Part shown: in pieces, positions 59,819 through 64,000 of the stretch
Layout of the letters: each line of letters opens with the position of its first letter
Numbering within the stretch: position 1 is the stretch's first letter
Source: M3007 sp046316495
GTDB lineage: Bacteria; Bacteroidota; Bacteroidia; Chitinophagales; Saprospiraceae
DNA: 64,000 nucleotides
Assembly: GCA_046316495.1 (NCBI GenBank)
Contig: JBKDAM010000061.1
Location: forward strand, 1 to 64,000
Direction: 5' to 3'
Program-made: the position numbers and the translations under genes
Notes under the pieces: model-generated
What the model was told of the DNA's origin: nothing
Databases searched by the model: none
What the model saw: only the letters and a program-made list of their open reading frames with translations

Positions 59819-60758
59819 CAAAGAAAGCAATAATTTTGTCTGCTAATTCCATTCCAATGTATGATTGTGCTTCTACGGTGCTGGCTCCGATGTGAGGGGT
59901 TACCGATACATTTGGGTGGTTGAGAAGGGCTTCTTTTGGAGTTGGTTCATTTTCGAACACATCCAGACCTGCGCCACCGATTTTGCCACTATTAAGGCTT
60001 TCGATTAGCAGTTCTTCATCGATTACGCCTCCTCTAGCTGTATTAATGAGTACTACTCCATTTTTCATTGCAGCGATTTCCGATTTACCGATAAGTGGGG
60101 AGCTTCCTCCGGGCAGGTGGAAGGTAATGATATCGGCCTCACGAAGGATTCTTTCAATAGGCTCTGTTCGAATTTTTACTTCTAGAGATAGGTCTTCGAA
60201 CATATTTAATCGGATACCGATGGAAGCGTCTGTCACGAATGGGTCGTGTGCCAACACATTCATTCCTATGCCGAGACCTAATCTTGCCACTTCTTGGCCG
60301 ATTCTACCAAATCCTACGATGCCCAGCGTTTTTCCTTTTAGTTGAGTACCTGTTTCGTAGTTTTTTTTGAGTTTTCTAAAGTCACCTGTTGGCAGTTCTC
60401 TATTGGAGAGGTGTATTTTCCGCGCCAGTGCGAAGATATGGCCTATCGTAAGTTCTGCTACGGCCCTGCTAGATGCCATTGGGGTGTTGTAGACTTGGAT
60501 TCCCTTACTACGAGCGAAGTCGAGATCGATGTTGTCCATCCCTACTCCACCGCGGGCGATTACCTTAAGTTTCGTACCTGCTTCAATAATTTCCTTTGTT
60601 ACTTTGGTGGCGCTCCGGACGATGAGTACGTCATACTCCCCAATTTTATCAATCAGGTGTTCCTGAGGGACTTTGTTTTCGTCAACGAGGTAGTTAGCCT
60701 CTTCTAGTAGGAGACGTCCATCGGGATGGATACCGTCATTTGCAAGGATTTTGATCAT
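59805..60758 (-). CDS. serA: D-3-phosphoglycerate dehydrogenase
   Basis: A 317-residue D-isomer-specific 2-hydroxyacid dehydrogenase opening serine synthesis. NAD motif GKTLGIVGFGRIGQEVA, catalytic Arg in INTARGGVIDE, Glu in LDVFENEP and His in TPHIGAS. It lacks the C-terminal ACT domain, so serine feedback by that route is not expected; this is the short form. The gene overlaps the aldehyde dehydrogenase by 14 bp, which suggests coupled expression. Substrate could also be another hydroxyacid. Confidence 0.87.
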   Translation of the reverse strand: MIKILANDGIHPDGRLLLEEANYLVDENKVPQEHLIDKIGEYDVLIVRSATKVTKEIIEAGTKLKVIARGGVGMDNIDLDFARSKGIQVYNTPMASSRAVAELTIGHIFALARKIHLSNRELPTGDFRKLKKNYETGTQLKGKTLGIVGFGRIGQEVARLGLGIGMNVLAHDPFVTDASIGIRLNMFEDLSLEVKIRTEPIERILREADIITFHLPGGSSPLIGKSEIAAMKNGVVLINTARGGVIDEELLIESLNSGKIGGAGLDVFENEPTPKEALLNHPNVSVTPHIGASTVEAQSYIGMELADKIIAFFGDDK

Positions 60759-60797
60759 GGTAGTACTTTATTTGGAGCAATTCAGCTCATTATGGCA

Positions 60798-60805
60798 CAA
60801 AGATA
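60798..60805 (-). promoter_or_regulatory. -7 box (TATCTTTG) of serA
   Basis: Perfect TAnnTTTG on the minus strand, 39 nt before ATG 60758, in the short gap after the NTF2-like gene. Confidence 0.6.
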
Positions 60806-60809
60806 GAGA

Positions 60810-61259
60810 TTAATTGCACCCCCTTCTTCGGGTATCAATAATATATTGAATTTTCCAGGTGGAATCGAGTTTTACCAATTGAAATGAATTTATTCCACAG
60901 TGGCTAATTTGGTCATTGATGAAAAAGGTATAGGGGGTCCATACGCTTGCCAGGTTGGGTTCAATTAGGATGGATTGGAACGAGATTTTTTCTTCGTATT
61001 TGTCTTTGTGTTGAAGGCCTACAAATTCGAGGATAGAGGAGAAGGGTTGTGAAACGACCTTCCAGTTTCCAGCTTTATCTTGGGTAACAGTTTGGAAGAG
61101 AGGGGTATTTGTGCAGGTTTGCTTTAGGAGCGTGGTGTCGCTGTTGTGCATTGCCGTGAAGAAAGTTTGGATAACGGATATAATAGCGGTTTCTTCTTGG
61201 GCATTTGCTACAAAGGGCAGTAAGCAGAGGATTAATGAGGTAATAAAGAATGATCGCAT
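60810..61259 (-). CDS. Exported NTF2/SnoaL-like protein
   Basis: A 149-residue product with a signal peptide (SFFITSLILCLLPFVANAQ). The mature part fits the cone-like NTF2 fold: AIISVIQTFFTAMHNSDTTLLKQTCT, a middle with SILIEPNLASVWTPYTFFIN, and CGINSFQLVKLDSTWKIQYIIDTRRRGC at the end. Many Bacteroidota encode such periplasmic proteins of unknown role. ATG 61259 is preferred to the upstream start 61286 because the signal begins there. Separated from the upstream haloperoxidase gene by a hairpin. Confidence 0.72.
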   Translation of the reverse strand: MRSFFITSLILCLLPFVANAQEETAIISVIQTFFTAMHNSDTTLLKQTCTNTPLFQTVTQDKAGNWKVVSQPFSSILEFVGLQHKDKYEEKISFQSILIEPNLASVWTPYTFFINDQISHCGINSFQLVKLDSTWKIQYIIDTRRRGCN

Positions 61260-61280
61260 AACAAGATAAAGAGGTTTAAA

Positions 61281-61323
61281 ACACAATCAGCACACTTGGA
61301 GACTCCTAGCGCGCTGATTGTGT
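61281..61323 (-). terminator. Hairpin after the haloperoxidase-like gene
   Basis: ACACAATCAGC (61281-61291) and GCTGATTGTGT (61313-61323), perfect 11-bp arms with a 21-nt loop, about 60 bp after the stop codon; TTTTAAACC follows on the minus strand. Confidence 0.6.
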
Positions 61324-61385
61324 AATTGCGTGAAATTGGAAAATGGGACAGTGAGTCCGTTGCCAGCTCCAATTCTGGAAAAGAG

Positions 61386-62735
61386 TTATTTCTTTTTCAA
61401 TTGGAGTTGCTCACAGACATAGGTTCCGATTTGATCTCCATTTTTGAGACCTGCCACATTTCCCTGTCTGTAGTGGATTCCACCAAATAAACGGCTCATT
61501 CCTACCTCTTCAGCGGCTGCTTTGAAAGAAGGGAAGGATCGAGGAGGGATTCCGAATTCTACTTCTGTGCTATCGGTAAATGCAACTTGTTCCCCGAAGG
61601 AAAGCGTAAGCGCTGTTGCTGCAGCTGCGGAAACTGTGCTGTGTCCGCTAGTATGTTCTGGGAAAGGAGGTGTTTGTATAAGGGGCACCCAGTTGGGGTC
61701 GATGTATTGATTGATATAGGATTCGGGTCGAATGAGGTTGGATCTGTATTTTTCGTGCCAGCTGGAGATAAACGCATCTGTGATGGCACATGCAACACGG
61801 ACGTATGTTTCTGCCGAGCGCATAATATCAGCCTTCTGATCCCTGCAGGCTGTAGAAGTAATAAGCATCCAGTGGCCGCCTGGGCTAATTTTTTTTCGAG
61901 CGAAGGAAAGGTGCCCACTCACCTCCATAGCAAAGGGGTTGTCGTCCCAGTACCAAGCGGTGGCGGAATCTTGTGGGCTGAGGGTATTGACTATATTGTA
62001 CACTTCATAGGCTTGCTTATAGAATGGGCTGCCTTTTTTCGTGCTAAATTCGACGGGGGGGTCGCATTTGAATTGACTGGCGGAGTCTAGTACCCAAGGG
62101 CGGATTTTATCCCAGTGTGGTTCGAGCGCATCGGCGTACATGGGAGGTGTGGGGCGCCATCTTTCGGGGTATTTGGTTTCAATGGTAAACTTTGGTGCGC
62201 TTCGTATTTGTGCGTAGTTATCTTTTTTAGACCACGTTATGATATGTTGTGCTACCAATTCTCCATACTTCATGGATCTTTCGTATACCTCTGGGGGCAT
62301 ATTCATTGATTTGAATTGGTCAAAGATGTCTTCTTTAAGGTCTTCTACTTCTCCTTCTGAAAAAACCAGTGCTTTACTGGTGATGAGCATTGCATTAACG
62401 CCTGCGAGTGGGAAGCAGTATTCTTTCCCGGGTTCTGGTTGCGGTGTTTCTAGAAGGTCATTTAGGAGGCCACTCAGGGTCCGGTATTCGGGAAATCCAG
62501 GGACCATTGCTTCATAACCAGCAATTGTAGAATAGGCAAGGATACGGGATGCGATTGGGGGCGCGAAGATATCATATCGGATAATATCAACGGTCCGCCT
62601 AATCCCTGCATGGAGGTACTCCGGGTTGTTTGCTTTTTGTTGGAAATCAGTACTGTAGGTTGTTGGGGCTTGGCAGGCGTAGATGACTACCAGTAAAGTA
62701 GCTAGCAATAAGGTGTATTTTTTCATCATAATCAT
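61386..62735 (-). CDS. Vanadium-dependent haloperoxidase/PAP2-superfamily lipoprotein
   Basis: A 449-residue protein with a lipoprotein signal (LLATLLVVIYACQ). The C-terminal half carries the phosphate/vanadate-binding set: KYRSNLIRPESYIN, PPFPEHTSGHSTVSAAAATAL and SRLFGGIHYRQGNVAGLKNG, supplying Lys/Arg, the SGH core and the axial His. The N-terminal half is helical with IRRTVDIIRYDIFAPPIASRILAYS. It could be a haloperoxidase or an acid phosphatase. Three ATG codons lie at 62735, 62729 and 62726; the exact start is uncertain. Follows meaB by 33 bp. Confidence 0.85.
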   Translation of the reverse strand: MIMMKKYTLLLATLLVVIYACQAPTTYSTDFQQKANNPEYLHAGIRRTVDIIRYDIFAPPIASRILAYSTIAGYEAMVPGFPEYRTLSGLLNDLLETPQPEPGKEYCFPLAGVNAMLITSKALVFSEGEVEDLKEDIFDQFKSMNMPPEVYERSMKYGELVAQHIITWSKKDNYAQIRSAPKFTIETKYPERWRPTPPMYADALEPHWDKIRPWVLDSASQFKCDPPVEFSTKKGSPFYKQAYEVYNIVNTLSPQDSATAWYWDDNPFAMEVSGHLSFARKKISPGGHWMLITSTACRDQKADIMRSAETYVRVACAITDAFISSWHEKYRSNLIRPESYINQYIDPNWVPLIQTPPFPEHTSGHSTVSAAAATALTLSFGEQVAFTDSTEVEFGIPPRSFPSFKAAAEEVGMSRLFGGIHYRQGNVAGLKNGDQIGTYVCEQLQLKKK

Positions 62736-62768
62736 AGAGAAAATATAGAATGAGTGGGTGGATGGAGT

Positions 62769-63800
62769 TTAAGTGGTAGACGTTTGACTGGTATTATCGA
62801 GTGGGTTTGCTGTAAATACGTCGAGTACATTTTTTGCGGCGGCAAAAGGTGACTTTTCCCCAAGGATTATTTGGGGTTCGAGTTGTTTGAGCAAGGATTT
62901 AACTCCTGGGTGTTCAAAAAACAGGGTGTTTAGTCCTTCTTGAATGGTATTATAAAGCCAGTGGCGGGCTTGTTGTTGGCGTTGTTCTTTCCAAAACCCG
63001 GTTGCTTTGGATTGATGCTGGTATCGAAGGATAGTATCCCATATTTTTTCGATACCTGTATTTTCTAGGGCACTTGCTGTGATCACCTCTGGGGTCCATC
63101 CTCCTGGGTGAGCGGAAAGCAAGTGGACGGCTGATTGGTAGTGGTTTACTGCTTGAGCTGCTAATGTTTTACGATCTCCATCTGCTTTGTTTACAACTAA
63201 AAGATCAGCCATTTCTACGATGCCACGTTTAATTCCTTGCAAGTCATCTCCGGCACCGGGCAGTAGAAGAAGCATAAAGAGGTCGCACATTCGGCGCGCG
63301 GCTATTTCGGATTGTCCCACCCCGACGGTTTCAATCAGAATAAAGTCGAATCCTGCTGCTTCGATTAGGGCAATGGTTTCTCTGGTTTTTCGGGCTACAC
63401 CTCCGAGCGTTTCACCTGCGGGAGAGGGGCGAATAAAGGCTGCATTGGAAGTTGATAATTTTTCCATTCGGGTTTTATCTCCTAGTATACTCCCCTTGCT
63501 GAGGGCGCTGGAAGGGTCGATAGCTAGGACTGCCACCTTTTTATTTTGCTGGGTGAGCCAATAGCCGAAGGATTCAATGAAGGTACTTTTACCAACACCC
63601 GGGGCGCCGGTAATAGCAATTCTGTAGGTGTTACGGGTTTCAGCTTCTTTAATTACTCGGTCGAGCAATTGTTCTGCAAGGAGGTTATGTGTAGGATTTA
63701 CACTTTCTATAAGGGTAATTGCGCGGGCTAACGTGATTCTGTCTCCCTCTAGGACACCCTTTGCATACTCATCAACAGAAAGTAATTTTCCACGCGTCAT
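62769..63800 (-). CDS. meaB: Methylmalonyl-CoA mutase-associated GTPase MeaB
   Basis: A 343-residue G3E GTPase that protects and loads B12-dependent methylmalonyl-CoA mutase. Walker A ITGAPGVGKSTF, VAVLAIDPSSALSKGSILGDKTRM, FILIETVGVGQSE and base-recognition LLVVNKADGD. The mutase genes are not in the window. Likely first gene of the meaB-haloperoxidase pair; a promoter box lies 24 nt ahead of the ATG. Confidence 0.94.
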   Translation of the reverse strand: MTRGKLLSVDEYAKGVLEGDRITLARAITLIESVNPTHNLLAEQLLDRVIKEAETRNTYRIAITGAPGVGKSTFIESFGYWLTQQNKKVAVLAIDPSSALSKGSILGDKTRMEKLSTSNAAFIRPSPAGETLGGVARKTRETIALIEAAGFDFILIETVGVGQSEIAARRMCDLFMLLLLPGAGDDLQGIKRGIVEMADLLVVNKADGDRKTLAAQAVNHYQSAVHLLSAHPGGWTPEVITASALENTGIEKIWDTILRYQHQSKATGFWKEQRQQQARHWLYNTIQEGLNTLFFEHPGVKSLLKQLEPQIILGEKSPFAAAKNVLDVFTANPLDNTSQTSTT

Positions 63801-63824
63801 ACTAGCTGAATTTCAGAATAGCTG

Positions 63825-63832
63825 CAAATGTA
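63825..63832 (-). promoter_or_regulatory. -7 box (TACATTTG) of meaB
   Basis: TAnnTTTG match on the minus strand with 24 nt to ATG 63800. Confidence 0.55.
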
Positions 63833-63879
63833 AGCAGTCTGTGGCTGGCAATTATTTAAAAAAGCCTTAAAATTACAAC

Positions 63880-63921
63880 AAAAAAAGCCTAAAATACTCG
63901 TTGGAGTATTTTAAGCTTTTT
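63880..63921 (-). terminator. Strong intrinsic terminator after the edge gene
   Basis: AAAAAAGC, one mismatch, TAAAATACTC, loop GTTG, GAGTATTTTA, mismatch, GCTTTTTT: an 18-bp stem with A- and T-rich flanks. It lies 3' of the leftward gene entering from the right edge and would end it before meaB. Confidence 0.8.
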
Positions 63922-63956
63922 TGCGCGCATAGCTGGGTACCAGCTAGGGATTCGCC

Positions 63957-64000
63957 TTAGGAGTTGATATTAGCAACGATATAATCGATCGCCTGACCAA
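63957..64000 (-). CDS. acpP: C-terminus of a probable acyl carrier protein
   Basis: Only the last 13 codons before TAA (63957-63959) are visible; they read GQAIDYIVANINS. This matches the end of Bacteroidota acyl carrier proteins, where TVGQAI.YI closes the last helix. ACP would carry acyl chains in fatty-acid synthesis. The rest lies past the right edge, so the call is tentative; the strong terminator 35 bp downstream supports a real gene end. Confidence 0.5.
   Translation of the reverse strand, partial: GQAIDYIVANINS

Noticed and set aside
1..64000. CRISPR array, insertion sequence or prophage
   Set aside because: No spaced direct repeats of CRISPR size, no transposase, integrase or structural phage gene, and no target-site duplications were seen.

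Overview
The window reads as chromosomal DNA of a Bacteroidota bacterium, probably a Saprospiria or related lineage (the class is inference). Support comes from PorT of the type IX secretion system, GldA and GldF, three secreted proteins with C-terminal type IX sorting-like domains, a regulator built from hybrid-two-component parts, an ftsX-DUF3098-uppP cluster, and many promoter-like TAnnTTTG boxes in place of classic -10 elements and Shine-Dalgarno sites. I found no rRNA, tRNA, CRISPR array, insertion sequence or phage gene. It looks like ordinary core chromosome with several reshaped enzymes.

Layout. 1-9.2 kb: a DUF1460 amidase-like gene cut by the left edge, a bile-acid-type sodium symporter, then a leftward group of M36 metalloprotease, small lipoprotein and very large outer-membrane protein. 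9.5-12.9 kb: leftward lolD-alkaline phosphatase-acpH-nusB, tightly packed with overlapping stop/start codons. 13-20 kb: glycosyltransferase; leftward lipoprotein-kynU-hemC; adenylate cyclase and ROK kinase. 19.5-25 kb: leftward 3-hydroxyacyl-CoA dehydrogenase-panD-phosphatase, divergent from ribB(A)-ubiE-porT. 25-31 kb: C1 peptidase, BatD, small unknown proteins, TlpA-like thioredoxin. 31-38 kb: leftward gldA-gldF-amidohydrolase-like-DUF3109, CotH protein, rpoN. 38-42 kb: rightward ftsX-DUF3098-uppP-recR-rfaE2-M15 peptidase. 42-48 kb: membrane pyrophosphatase, arsR with a long leader, apaG, an unknown gene, a secreted esterase-fold protein. 48.7-53.5 kb: fadD, dapA-like, mnmE, phosphoesterase. 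53.8-57.5 kb: a lycopene cyclase/carotene oxygenase fusion and an AraC-type regulator. 58.4-64 kb: leftward meaB-haloperoxidase-NTF2-like, serA-aldehyde dehydrogenase, and the C-terminus of a probable acyl carrier protein at the right edge.

The most striking item is one 674-residue protein joining lycopene beta-cyclase (CrtY) to a Brp/Blh beta-carotene 15,15'-oxygenase, which would take lycopene to retinal in one polypeptide and predicts a rhodopsin elsewhere in the genome. Several proteins keep a fold but lose catalytic residues: the GTP cyclohydrolase II half of RibBA, an amidohydrolase without its HxH metal site, an esterase with Ala in place of the catalytic His, and a regulator with a receiver domain lacking the phospho-acceptor Asp. 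Regulatory DNA also stands out: three genes have a TAnnTTTG box exactly 4 nt before ATG (predicted leaderless mRNAs), the ftsX promoter box sits inside a perfect 14-bp inverted repeat, and the arsR leader carries a strong internal terminator. All functional calls come from motif reading without database searches.
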